Shown: in pieces, positions 17,328 through 27,797 of the stretch | How positions within the stretch are numbered: the stretch's first letter is position 1 | How the letters are laid out: each line of letters begins with the position of its first letter | Assembly (NCBI RefSeq): GCF_024508315.1 | Contig: NZ_CP101987.1 | Coordinates: forward strand, 682,001 to 746,000 | Length of the DNA stretch: 64,000 nt | Direction: 5' to 3' | Source of the DNA: Cellulomonas xiejunii | GTDB taxonomy: Bacteria > Actinomycetota > Actinomycetes > Actinomycetales > Cellulomonadaceae | Made by a program: the position numbers and the translations under genes | The notes under the pieces: generated by a model | Told to the model about the DNA's origin: nothing | The model's database searches: none | What the model saw: only the letters and a program-made list of their open reading frames with translations

Positions 17328-17348
17328 TACTTTCAGGGACAGTGTCCC
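17328..17348 (+). promoter_or_regulatory. ftsH promoter -10 (TACTTT) with adjoining GGGACAGTGTCCC palindrome
   Basis: TACTTT 17328-17333 is a plausible -10. The 13-nt palindrome at 17336-17348 covers the expected transcription start and matches a 12-nt palindrome upstream of the RAMA gene at 2371. A common operator is possible. Confidence 0.45.
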
Positions 17349-17385
17349 GTCGAGCGGAGGATGAGGGGCCACGCCCCGATCGCCC

Positions 17386-19437
<2,052 letters not shown>

Positions 19438-19438
19438 C

Positions 19439-20086
19439 GTGACGGACGCGACCAGCCCCGACCCGGTCGGTGCGCCCTCCACGATCTCCGCGACCCGCGG
19501 CCACAGCGGGCGTGCCGTGGGCCCGTACGACGAGGAGCGCGCGGCGCGTGCGGTGCGCGAGCTGCTGCTGGCGGTCGGGGAGGACCCCGAGCGCGAGGGG
19601 CTGCGGGAGACCCCGGCACGCGTCGCGCGGGCCTACCGCGAGATCTTCGCGGGGCTGGCGATGGACGCCCGCGACGTGCTCACGACCACCTTCGACCTCG
19701 GGCACGAGGAGATGGTGCTGGTGCGTGACATCGAGGTGTACTCCACGTGCGAGCACCACCTCGTGCCGTTCCACGGCGTCGCGCACGTCGGCTACATCCC
19801 GGGCGCGGACGGCCGCATCACGGGGCTGTCCAAGCTCGCGCGGCTGGTCGACGTGTACGCGCGTCGCCCGCAGGTGCAGGAGCGGCTGACGGCCCAGGTC
19901 GCCGACGCGCTCGTCGAGGTCCTCAACCCCAGGGGCGTGCTGGTCGTCGTGGAGTGCGAGCACCTGTGCATGTCGATGCGCGGCGTGCGCAAGCCGGGCT
20001 CGCGGACCGTGACGTCCGCGGTGCGCGGGCAGATGCGTGACGTGGCGACCCGGGCCGAGGCCATGAGCCTGGTCACGGGGCGCTGA
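19439..20086 (+). CDS. folE: GTP cyclohydrolase I
   Basis: 215 aa. Converts GTP to 7,8-dihydroneopterin triphosphate, the first step of folate synthesis. The zinc site is in [23 protein letters not shown] and the later [19 protein letters not shown]. The N-terminus is extended by about 30 residues. The GTG start lies 1 nt after the ftsH stop, implying translational coupling. Confidence 0.96.
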   Translation: MTDATSPDPVGAPSTISATRGHSGRAVGPYDEERAARAVRELLLAVGEDPEREGLRETPARVARAYREIFAGLAMDARDVLTTTFDLGHEEMVLVRDIEVYSTCEHHLVPFHGVAHVGYIPGADGRITGLSKLARLVDVYARRPQVQERLTAQVADALVEVLNPRGVLVVVECEHLCMSMRGVRKPGSRTVTSAVRGQMRDVATRAEAMSLVTGR

Positions 20087-20096
20087 CGGGACCGAC

Positions 20097-21110
20097 ATGG
20101 ACGAGCGGGTGAGCGCACGGGGTGCGGGCCGGATCGGGTCCCGGCTCGCGGCGCTCCCCGTCGCGGTGCGCGCACCTGCGCGCACGCTGGTCATGGGCGT
20201 CGTCAACGTCACGCCGGACTCGTTCTCCGACGGTGGGCGCTGGTTCGACGCCGCGGGTGCCGTCGAGCGGGGCCTGAGCCTGCTGGACGAGGGCGCGGAC
20301 CTCCTCGACGTGGGTGGTGAGTCGACCCGGCCCGGCGCGGCGCGCGTCCCCGTCGAGGAGGAGCTGGCCCGCGTGCTGCCGGTGGTGGAGCAGCTCGTCG
20401 CGCACGGCGCGGTCGTCAGCGTCGACACCACGCGCGCGGTGGTCGCAGCACAGGCCGTGGACCGTGGTGCCGTCCTCGTCAACGACGTCTCGGGCGGCTT
20501 GGCGGACCCCGACATGGCCTCCGTCGTGGCGCGCACGGGTGCCGCGTACGTCGCCATGCACTGGCGCGGGCACGCCGACGTCATGGACGCGCACGACGCG
20601 TACGACGACGTGGTGGCCGAGGTGCGCCGCGAGCTCGCGCAGCGGGTCGCCGTGCTGCGGGGTGCGGGGGTGCGCGACGAGCAGGTGGTGCTGGACCCGG
20701 GCCTCGGCTTCGCCAAGACCGGGGAGAGCAACTGGCCGCTGCTGGCGCACCTGCCGGAGCTCGTCGCGGACGGCTACCCCGTGCTCGTGGGCGCGAGCCG
20801 GAAGCGGTTCCTCGGGCACCTGATGGCAGGCCCCGACGGGACGCCCGCGCCGCCGGCCGCGCGCGACGACGCGACGGCGGCGGTGACGGCGCTGGCCGCG
20901 GCCGCGGGGGTGTGGGCCGTGCGCGTCCACGAGGTGCGGGCGTCGGTCGCGGCGGTCCGGGTCGCCGCCCGGTGGCGGGACGCGCAGCAGGACGTAGCCG
21001 GTCGCGCGACGGCGGGCCGCGCGACCGCGGAACAGACGACAGGACCCACGACGCAGGACGCGACGACTCGGCACGCGACGACGGGTGCCGCACGGGAAGG
21101 AGCACGGTGA
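20097..21110 (+). CDS. folP: Dihydropteroate synthase
   Basis: 337 aa TIM-barrel enzyme condensing 6-hydroxymethyl-dihydropterin diphosphate with p-aminobenzoate; the sulfonamide target. Signatures: VMGVVNVTPDSFSDGG, LLDVGGESTRPGA, VLDPGLGFAKTGESNW and VGASRKRFLG. The last ~40 residues are a low-complexity Ala/Thr/Gly tail (GRATAGRATAEQTT) absent from typical enzymes. The stop overlaps the folB/K start by 3 nt. Confidence 0.96.
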   Translation: MDERVSARGAGRIGSRLAALPVAVRAPARTLVMGVVNVTPDSFSDGGRWFDAAGAVERGLSLLDEGADLLDVGGESTRPGAARVPVEEELARVLPVVEQLVAHGAVVSVDTTRAVVAAQAVDRGAVLVNDVSGGLADPDMASVVARTGAAYVAMHWRGHADVMDAHDAYDDVVAEVRRELAQRVAVLRGAGVRDEQVVLDPGLGFAKTGESNWPLLAHLPELVADGYPVLVGASRKRFLGHLMAGPDGTPAPPAARDDATAAVTALAAAAGVWAVRVHEVRASVAAVRVAARWRDAQQDVAGRATAGRATAEQTTGPTTQDATTRHATTGAAREGAR

Positions 21111-22534
21111 ACGCGCAGGACGACGTGCACGACGACAGCGGGCGCCGGCTGGACCAGATCCGGCTCACGGGCGTCCGCGCCACGGGCTACCACGGGGTGT
21201 TCGAGCACGAGCGGCGCGAGGGGCAGACGTTCGTCGCCGACGTCGTGGTGCACATGGACACCCGGCGCGCGGCGGCCGGCGACGACCTGGCGCACACGGT
21301 CGACTACGGCACTGCGGCACAGCTCGTCGCCGCCGTGCTGGCGGGTGAGGCCGTGGACCTCGTGGAGACCGTCGCAGAGCGGATCGCGGCCACCGTGCTG
21401 GCCCTGCCGCACGTGCAGGCGGTGGACGTGTCCGTGCACAAGCCGCACGCGCCCATCACGGTGCCCTTCGACGACGTCGTCGTGTCGATCCGGCGTGACC
21501 GCACCAAGCTGCCCGCTGCCGAGCCGTACCGCCCCGCGACGGGCCCGCTGCGCCGACCCGTCGAGGCCGGGCTGCGTCCGCGCACCGCTCCGCTGCCGCT
21601 CACGTCGGACCCCGCGGCCGCCGCACCGGCACCTGCCGCGCCGCCCGCACCGGCGGCCGCGCCCGTGCCGCCGACACCACCGGCCCCGCCTCTCCCGCCC
21701 TTCGCGGCACCCGCGCAGCCCGTGACGGGTCCGCCGTCGCCCCCGCTCGGGGCGCCGTCCGCCCCGGTGCCGGACGCGTCGCGCCTCGGTCACGACCAGG
21801 GCCCCGACGGCGGCGCCGTCGTCGTCGGGCCTGCGCCCACCGGCGCGGTGCCCACCGGGGTCATGCCCGCGGTGAGCGCGGCCCCGGACCCGGCCCGGAC
21901 CGAGCTCATGGCGCCGATCACCGACGTCGAGGAGGGCGAGCTGGTGCTCGACGCGCTCGACCAGCCCCCGGCGGAGCCGGTCCGAGCGGTCCTCGCCCTG
22001 GGCGCGAACCTCGGCCCCGCGCAGGAGACTCTCCGCCAGGCCGTGGCCGACATCGCCGCGACCCCCGGCATCGAGGTGGTGGCCGTCTCGCCCCTGGCCC
22101 GCACCGCCGCCGTCGGGCCCGAGCAGCCCGACTACCTCAACGCCGTCGTCCTGACGCGCACGACGCTGGCGCCGCGGGACCTGCTGCGGGCCGTCCACGC
22201 CGTCGAGCAGCGGCACGGACGCGAGCGGCTCGAGCACTGGGGGCCGCGCACCCTCGACGTCGACATCGTGGTGTACGGCGCCACGCAGGCCGTCACGGAC
22301 GACCTCGAGCTGCCGCACCCCCGGGCGCACGAGCGCGCCTTCGTGCTGCAGCCCTGGGCGCAGGTGGACCCCGAGGCGTTCCTGCCGGGCCTGGGCGGCG
22401 GACCCGTCGCGCAGCTGGCGGCCACGGCACCCGACCGTGACGGCGTGCGTTGGATGGCCCTGGACTGGCTGACGGCCCCGGTGCCCGCGGCCAACGCGGA
22501 GCCGGACGGCGTGGGGGAGGCGCACCTGCCGTGA
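21107..22534 (+). CDS. folB-folK: Bifunctional dihydroneopterin aldolase / HPPK fusion
   Basis: 475 aa fusion of two consecutive folate enzymes. Residues ~15-125 are FolB (LTGVRATGYHGVFEHERREGQ, HTVDYGTAAQ, VSVHKPHAPI). Residues ~290-455 are FolK (VLALGANLGPAQETLRQA, RLEHWGPRTLDVDIVVYG, LPHPRAHERAFVLQPW). Between them lies a Pro/Ala-rich linker of about 160 residues. GTG 21107 overlaps the folP stop (GTGA) and has GGGAAGGAG upstream. Start and fusion are clear. Substrate handover between domains is plausible but not shown. Confidence 0.93.
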   Translation: MNAQDDVHDDSGRRLDQIRLTGVRATGYHGVFEHERREGQTFVADVVVHMDTRRAAAGDDLAHTVDYGTAAQLVAAVLAGEAVDLVETVAERIAATVLALPHVQAVDVSVHKPHAPITVPFDDVVVSIRRDRTKLPAAEPYRPATGPLRRPVEAGLRPRTAPLPLTSDPAAAAPAPAAPPAPAAAPVPPTPPAPPLPPFAAPAQPVTGPPSPPLGAPSAPVPDASRLGHDQGPDGGAVVVGPAPTGAVPTGVMPAVSAAPDPARTELMAPITDVEEGELVLDALDQPPAEPVRAVLALGANLGPAQETLRQAVADIAATPGIEVVAVSPLARTAAVGPEQPDYLNAVVLTRTTLAPRDLLRAVHAVEQRHGRERLEHWGPRTLDVDIVVYGATQAVTDDLELPHPRAHERAFVLQPWAQVDPEAFLPGLGGGPVAQLAATAPDRDGVRWMALDWLTAPVPAANAEPDGVGEAHLP

Positions 22535-23025
22535 GCGCGACCCGCGTGCGCACGCTCGTCCTGGTCGCGGTCGGCGTCGCCGCCGTCACCTGGTGGGTGA
22601 TGCAGATGATCGTCGGGCGGGGTGCTGCCACGCCGCCCGACGTCCCGGGCCTCGTCGTCCTCGTCGAGCTGGTGATCGGCGGCGTCGTGCTCTCCATGGG
22701 CTGGGCGGTGCGCCAGTACCAGCGCGGCAAGCGGCCGACGCTGGACCCCGTGCGCGCCGCGCGGACGGCCGTCCTGGCGAAGGCCTCGTGCTACACGGGC
22801 GCGCTGCTCACCGGGTGGTACGGCGGGCAGGCGCTCTCGCTGCTGACGGACGCCGACGTGCCGGGCAACCTGTCGCGCGCGGGCGCGGCAGGGCTCGCGG
22901 TGCTCGGCGCGGTCGCCCTGACGGTCGTCGGGCTCGTCGTCGAGCACTGGTGCCGGATCCCCCCGCCCGACGCGGAGGAGCCCAGGATGGCCCGCGGCGC
23001 CGACCTCGACCCGACCGCCGGCTGA
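22531..23025 (+). CDS. DUF3180 membrane protein
   Basis: 164 aa, function unknown. Four hydrophobic segments predict a small integral membrane protein (VRTLVLVAVGVAAVTWWVMQMIV, VVLVELVIGGVVLSMGWAV, AKASCYTGALLTGWYGGQAL, GLAVLGAVALTVVGLVVEHW). DUF3180 is a conserved actinobacterial neighbour of the folate genes. GTG start inside the folK stop (GTGA). Confidence 0.8.
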   Translation: MSATRVRTLVLVAVGVAAVTWWVMQMIVGRGAATPPDVPGLVVLVELVIGGVVLSMGWAVRQYQRGKRPTLDPVRAARTAVLAKASCYTGALLTGWYGGQALSLLTDADVPGNLSRAGAAGLAVLGAVALTVVGLVVEHWCRIPPPDAEEPRMARGADLDPTAG

Positions 23026-23098
23026 CACCACGCCTGCGCGCGGGCGCTCGGCCGTGCGACCGACCCGCAGGCACCTCCCGGTGCGGGAGGATGAGCGC

Positions 23099-23620
23099 AT
23101 GACCACGAATCCCGAGGCGCACGACGCGGCACCCGGTGCCGACCCGTTCGACCTGCACGACGTCGAGTGGACCGCGGTGTCACCGCGACTGGCGACGGCA
23201 CGGTTGGTCGTGCTGGCGATCTGGGCCGTCGTGCTGCTCGCGCCGACCGTGGCCGTCGCTGCGGCCGTCGACGTGCCGTGGCTGTGGGCGGCGCCCGCGG
23301 TGCTCGCCCTGCTGCTCGGGTTCAGCGCCCTGCTCGTCCGCCGGCAGGTGCGTGCCCTGCGCTACGCGGAGCGCGCCGACGACCTGCTGGTCCGTCGCGG
23401 CATCATGCTGCGCTCCCTGGTCGTCGTCCCGTACGGCCGCATGCAGTTCGTCGACGTGAGCTCCGGCCCGCTCGCGCGGCGCTTCGGGATCGCCACCGTG
23501 GAGCTGCACACCGCGGCGCCCGGCACCAACGCGACGATCCCGGGTCTGCCGCCGGCCGAGGCGGCGCGCCTGCGCGACCGGCTCGCGTCGCGCGGTGAGG
23601 CCCGGTTGGCGGGGCTGTGA
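23099..23620 (+). CDS. PH-domain membrane protein (YdbS-like)
   Basis: 173 aa. Two transmembrane helices (ARLVVLAIWAVVLLAPTVAVAAAV and WLWAAPAVLALLLGFSALLV) precede a bacterial PH (bPH_2) domain with RRGIMLRSLVVVPYGRMQFVDVSSGPLARRFG. It pairs with the next gene, like B. subtilis YdbS/YdbT. GAGGAT plus 6 nt before the ATG suggests an additional promoter here. Role unknown. Confidence 0.8.
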   Translation: MTTNPEAHDAAPGADPFDLHDVEWTAVSPRLATARLVVLAIWAVVLLAPTVAVAAAVDVPWLWAAPAVLALLLGFSALLVRRQVRALRYAERADDLLVRRGIMLRSLVVVPYGRMQFVDVSSGPLARRFGIATVELHTAAPGTNATIPGLPPAEAARLRDRLASRGEARLAGL

Positions 23621-25293
23621 GCACGCTGCAGGGCCCCGCGCAGCAGCCGGTCGACGAGGAGGGCTACGACTGGCGTCGGCTGCACCCGGTGACACCGGCG
23701 CTGCGCGGCTGGAAGGTGCTGGTCGCGTTCATCGCGGTCATCGGGTTCCAGATGTCCGAGATGCTGCGGGACATGGCCGACGCGCTCGGGCCGGGCCGTG
23801 CGTGGCTCGTGATCCTGGGTGTCGTCCTCCTCGTGGGGATCGGGGGCTTCGTGTACTCGGCCCTGGCGTGGCGGGTCATGCGCTACGCCGTCACGGGTAC
23901 CGCCGTCCACCTGCGCACGGGTCTGCTCTTCCGGCAGCAGCGGCAGGCGCAGCTCGACCGGCTGCAGGCCGTCGACGTGGTCCAGCCGCTGCTCGCGCGG
24001 CTCCTGGGGCTCGCGCAGCTCAACCTCGAGGTCGCGGGGGGTGCGGGCTCCGCCGTGCAGCTCGCGTTCCTGCGCGAGTCGGAGGCGACCGCGCTGCGTG
24101 CGCAGATCCTCGCGCTCGCGGCCGGCGTCGGTCCGCAGGCGGTGTCCGACGGTGCCACGCAGCCCGGCACGTCGCAGCCGCAGCAGGGTGGTCCGGACGG
24201 GGTCCCGGCCACGGCCGGTGCGACGCCGACCCTGCCGCCCGTCTACGCGGCCGCCCCCGAGCGCCAGGTCTACGAGCTGCCGATGCCCCGGCTGATCCGG
24301 TCGATCCTGTGGTCCGTCCCGCCGTGGTTCCTGCTCGTCGGGGTCGTCGTCATGATCGTCGTGAGCATCGTCGTCGGGGACATCGGCGGCATGTTCGTGC
24401 TGGTCCCCGCGGCCCTCGGAGCCGGTGGGTTCGTCTGGGGCCGCATCAACTCCGGCGCCACGTTCCGTGCCGCGGTGTCACCGGATGGCATCCGGCTGCG
24501 GCACGGCCTGACGGAGACCCGCACGCAGACCGTCCCGCCCGGGCGCGTCCAGGCCGTGCGCCTCACCCAGGGTCCGCTGTGGCGACGCCCCGACTGGTGG
24601 CGCGTCCAGATCAACGTCGCCGGCTACGGCGTGACGGCAGACATCGACAAGGGTTCCGTCCTGCACCCGGTGGCGACGCGCGCCGAGGCCGGGATCGCCC
24701 TGTGGCTCGTCCTGCCGGACCTCGGGGTCGACGACCCGATGGCCACGCTCGACGCCGCCCTCACGGGCCTCGACGACGACGGCGGGTTCACGCCCGCACC
24801 CCGCAGCGCGCGCTGGCTCGACCCGCTGAGCTGGCGGCGGCACGGCGTCCTGGTGACCCGGACCGCCCTGATCATGCGGTCGGGCCGGTGGTGGCGCAGC
24901 GTGGTCGTCGTGCCGCACGAGCGCACGCAGAGCATCGGGCTCGAGCAGGGACCGCTGCAGCGGCGCCTCCAGCTCGCGTCGTTCGTCACGCACTCGACCC
25001 CCGGACCCGTCTCGCCGCGCGTCGACCACCTCGACCAGCACGTCGCGGCCGCACTGCTGGAGGTGCAGTCGCACCGCGCACGCGAGGCGCGCGCGGTCGC
25101 CGGACCGGAGCTGTGGATGCGCGCCGCTGACGCGAAGATCGGTGGTGCCGGTGAGGTGGCGGGCGCCCAGCCGCCGCACGCCGCACTGGGCGCCGACGCG
25201 CTGCCGCCGGCCGTGCCCGGCGCACTGCCGACGAACCTGCCCGACGGCCCGCAGGACGACCGGGCGTCCGACCCCCGGGAGTCGCAGCCGTGA
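23617..25293 (+). CDS. PH-domain membrane protein (YdbT-like)
   Basis: 558 aa with several transmembrane segments and three bPH_2 repeats (LRTGLLFRQQRQAQLDRLQAVDVVQPLLARLLG; LRHGLTETRTQTVPPGRVQAV; MRSGRWWRSVVVVPHERTQSIGLEQGPLQRRL). Such proteins pair with the YdbS-like one and have been linked to resistance to certain bacteriocins in Bacillus; here the role is unknown. GTG start overlaps the previous stop (GTGA). Confidence 0.8.
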   Translation: MSTLQGPAQQPVDEEGYDWRRLHPVTPALRGWKVLVAFIAVIGFQMSEMLRDMADALGPGRAWLVILGVVLLVGIGGFVYSALAWRVMRYAVTGTAVHLRTGLLFRQQRQAQLDRLQAVDVVQPLLARLLGLAQLNLEVAGGAGSAVQLAFLRESEATALRAQILALAAGVGPQAVSDGATQPGTSQPQQGGPDGVPATAGATPTLPPVYAAAPERQVYELPMPRLIRSILWSVPPWFLLVGVVVMIVVSIVVGDIGGMFVLVPAALGAGGFVWGRINSGATFRAAVSPDGIRLRHGLTETRTQTVPPGRVQAVRLTQGPLWRRPDWWRVQINVAGYGVTADIDKGSVLHPVATRAEAGIALWLVLPDLGVDDPMATLDAALTGLDDDGGFTPAPRSARWLDPLSWRRHGVLVTRTALIMRSGRWWRSVVVVPHERTQSIGLEQGPLQRRLQLASFVTHSTPGPVSPRVDHLDQHVAAALLEVQSHRAREARAVAGPELWMRAADAKIGGAGEVAGAQPPHAALGADALPPAVPGALPTNLPDGPQDDRASDPRESQP

Positions 25294-26336
25294 GCGCGGA
25301 CGCCGCGTCCCGGCCGGGGCGCCTGGGTGTCGGCATCGTCGGTGCCGGACGTGTCGGCGCCGTGCTCGGCAGCGCCCTGCGGGGCGCCGGACACCCGGTC
25401 GTCGGCGTCTCGGCGGTGTCCGCGGAGTCGCGCGAGCGCGCGTCCACGCTGCTGCCGGGGGTCCCGGTGCTCGAGGTGCCGGAGGTCGTGCGGCGCGCGG
25501 AGCTCGTGCTGCTCGCGGTGCCCGACGACGTGCTCGCGCCCCTGGTCCGCGGCCTCGCGGACACCGGTGCCTGGCAGGCCGGGCAGATCGTCGCGCACAC
25601 GTCGGGGCGGTTCGGCACGGCTGTCCTCGACCCGGCTCGCGCCGCGGGCGTCATCCCCCTCGCGCTGCACCCCGCGATGACGTTCACGGGCACGTCGCTC
25701 GACCTGTCGCGCCTCGTCGGCTGCGCGTTCGCCGTCACGGCGCCCGGCCCGGTGCTGCCGATCGGCCAGGCGCTCGTCGTGGAGATCGGCGGTGAGCCCG
25801 TCGTCGTCGCGGAGGACCAGCGCCCGCTCTACCACGCGGGGCTCGCGCACGGCGCGAACCACCTGGTGGTGCTGGTGGCCCAGGCGGCGCAGGCACTGCG
25901 GGCGGCGGGCGTCGAAGAACCCGGGCACGTGTTGCGTCCCCTGCTGGAGGCCGCGCTCGACGGTGCGCTGCGCGCCGAGGACGCCGCGGGGGAGGGCGGC
26001 GCCGGCGCGATCTCCGCACTGACCGGCCCGGTGCGCCGGGGCGACGCGGGCACGGTCGCGGAGCACGTCGCGGTGCTCGCGGCGATGGGGGCGGCCAGCG
26101 GGGCGGTGGACGTCCCGACGGGTTACGGTGCGTTGTCGCGCGCGGCGACGGCACGTGCGCTGAGCGCCGGGCTGGTCCGCGCGGACGCCGCCCAGCACGT
26201 CCTGGACGCGCTCGCGGGCATCATCACGACCCCGTCGGTGTTGCAGCAGGGGGACCACGGAACGCCGCCCGCGGGGCCACCCGGGCAGGACGGCCCGGCC
26301 GAGGACGACGGCACCCCGTCGCAGGAGGACTCATGA
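25290..26336 (+). CDS. Rossmann-fold / DUF2520 oxidoreductase-like protein
   Basis: 348 aa. The N-terminal NAD(P)-binding Rossmann fold has [22 protein letters not shown]. The C-terminal DUF2520 helical domain resembles ketopantoate reductase/6-phosphogluconate dehydrogenase dimerisation domains ([35 protein letters not shown]). It sits directly before panC, so a ketopantoate-reductase-like role in pantothenate synthesis is an attractive inference, but the PanE signature is not clear. Overlaps neighbours by 4 nt on both sides. Confidence 0.75.
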   Translation: MSADAASRPGRLGVGIVGAGRVGAVLGSALRGAGHPVVGVSAVSAESRERASTLLPGVPVLEVPEVVRRAELVLLAVPDDVLAPLVRGLADTGAWQAGQIVAHTSGRFGTAVLDPARAAGVIPLALHPAMTFTGTSLDLSRLVGCAFAVTAPGPVLPIGQALVVEIGGEPVVVAEDQRPLYHAGLAHGANHLVVLVAQAAQALRAAGVEEPGHVLRPLLEAALDGALRAEDAAGEGGAGAISALTGPVRRGDAGTVAEHVAVLAAMGAASGAVDVPTGYGALSRAATARALSAGLVRADAAQHVLDALAGIITTPSVLQQGDHGTPPAGPPGQDGPAEDDGTPSQEDS

Positions 26337-27307
26337 GCACCACCCACCCCGCGCTCGCGCGCGACCGGGACAGCCTGGCCGCGGCGCTCGCCGCGCAGGA
26401 CGCCTCGTCGCTGCCGCGGTCCGAGACGGACACCGGGCGGCGGCCGTACCGGCGCGCCGTCGTCATGACGATGGGCGCGCTGCACGCAGGGCACCTGGCA
26501 CTCGTCGAGCACGCGCGGTCCCTGGCCGACCTCGTCGTCGTCACGATCTTCGTCAACCCGCTGCAGTTCGGTCCCACCGAGGACCTTGCGCGCTACCCCC
26601 GCGACCTCGAGCGCGACCTCGCGCTGCTGTCCGGCCCCGGCCTGCTGCGCCCGCAGGACGTCGTGTTCGCCCCGACGGTCGACGTCGTCTACCCCGACGG
26701 CGAACCCACGGTGCGCGTGTCCGCGGGGCGCGTGGGCGAGCTGCTGGAGGGGGAGTCGCGGCCGGGGCACCTCGACGGCGTGCTGACGGTCGTGCTCAAG
26801 CTGATGCACCTGACGCGCCCCGACGTGGCGGTCTTCGGGCAGAAGGACGCGCAGCAGGTCGCCGCGGTGCGTCGTCTGGTGCACGACCTCGACGTGCCGG
26901 TGGACGTGGCGGTGCACGCGACCGTGCGGGAGGCGGACGGGCTCGCGCTGTCGAGCCGCAACGCCTACCTCACGGCCGAGGAGCGAGCGCGTGCGCTCGG
27001 GCTGTCGGCGGCCCTGGACGCCGGACGGCGGGCCGCGGAGGCCGGGCAGGGACCTGCTGCGGTGGTCGCCGCGGCGCGGGCGGTGCTCGACGAGCGACTG
27101 TCGGACGACGACGCGGTCGACTACGTCGCGCTCGTCGACGCCGGGACGTTCGCGCCCGCCGACGCCGGCACGTCGGACGCCGTGCTGCTCCTCGCGGCGC
27201 GCGTCGGTGCGACGCGGCTCATCGACAACGCACCGCTGACGCTGCGCGGCGCGCCTGTCGCTGCCGCGGCGCCCGCGGCGGACCTCACGGACGGAGGTGT
27301 CGCGTGA
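26333..27307 (+). CDS. panC: Pantoate--beta-alanine ligase
   Basis: 324 aa. Joins pantoate and beta-alanine with ATP to form pantothenate. Family motifs: [19 protein letters not shown] (the HxGH nucleotide motif), [34 protein letters not shown] and [16 protein letters not shown] 26333 overlaps the previous stop (ATGA), and its own stop overlaps panD. Confidence 0.96.
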   Translation: MSTTHPALARDRDSLAAALAAQDASSLPRSETDTGRRPYRRAVVMTMGALHAGHLALVEHARSLADLVVVTIFVNPLQFGPTEDLARYPRDLERDLALLSGPGLLRPQDVVFAPTVDVVYPDGEPTVRVSAGRVGELLEGESRPGHLDGVLTVVLKLMHLTRPDVAVFGQKDAQQVAAVRRLVHDLDVPVDVAVHATVREADGLALSSRNAYLTAEERARALGLSAALDAGRRAAEAGQGPAAVVAAARAVLDERLSDDDAVDYVALVDAGTFAPADAGTSDAVLLLAARVGATRLIDNAPLTLRGAPVAAAAPAADLTDGGVA

Positions 27308-27774
27308 CGACGCTGCAGCGCACGATGATGACCGGCAAGGTGCACCGCGCGACCGTCACGGCCGCGGACCTGCACTACGTCGGCTCGATCACGATCGACG
27401 CGGAGCTCCTGGAGGCCGCGGACATCCTGCCCGGCCAGCAGGTCGACGTCGTCGACGTCACCAACGGCGCCCGCCTGACGACGTACGCGATCGCCGGGGA
27501 GCCCGGCGAGGGTCAGGTCTGCGTCAACGGCGCGGCGGCGCACCTGGTGCACCCCGGTGACGTCGTGATCGTCATCGCCTACGGCACGATGTCCGACGCC
27601 GAGGCGCGGACGTACACGCCGCACGTCGTGCTCGTCGACGCGGACAACCGGGCCGTCGACCTGGGCGACGACCCCGGCCAGGTGCCGGACGGGTGGACCG
27701 AGCGCACCGGCCTGGTGGCGTCGGGGATCCCGATGGCACGTGGCCGCGAGGCGGTCGGCGGCGCGGGGTCCTGA
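27304..27774 (+). CDS. panD: Aspartate 1-decarboxylase
   Basis: 156 aa pyruvoyl enzyme supplying beta-alanine for PanC. The self-processing site is Gly27-Ser28 in [10 protein letters not shown]; cleavage creates the pyruvoyl group. [12 protein letters not shown] and [29 protein letters not shown] are typical. A C-terminal tail of about 25 residues follows the conserved core. Last gene of the run that starts at ftsH. Confidence 0.96.
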   Translation: MTTLQRTMMTGKVHRATVTAADLHYVGSITIDAELLEAADILPGQQVDVVDVTNGARLTTYAIAGEPGEGQVCVNGAAAHLVHPGDVVIVIAYGTMSDAEARTYTPHVVLVDADNRAVDLGDDPGQVPDGWTERTGLVASGIPMARGREAVGGAGS

Positions 27775-27785
27775 CCGCCCCGCGC

Positions 27786-27791
27786 TACTGT
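27786..27791 (+). promoter_or_regulatory. Leaderless-type -10 box (TACTGT) of nadB
   Basis: TACTGT, 6 nt, then GTG 27798, 23 nt behind the panD stop. It marks a new transcription unit and decides the nadB start. Confidence 0.55.
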
Positions 27792-27797
27792 CCGTCC

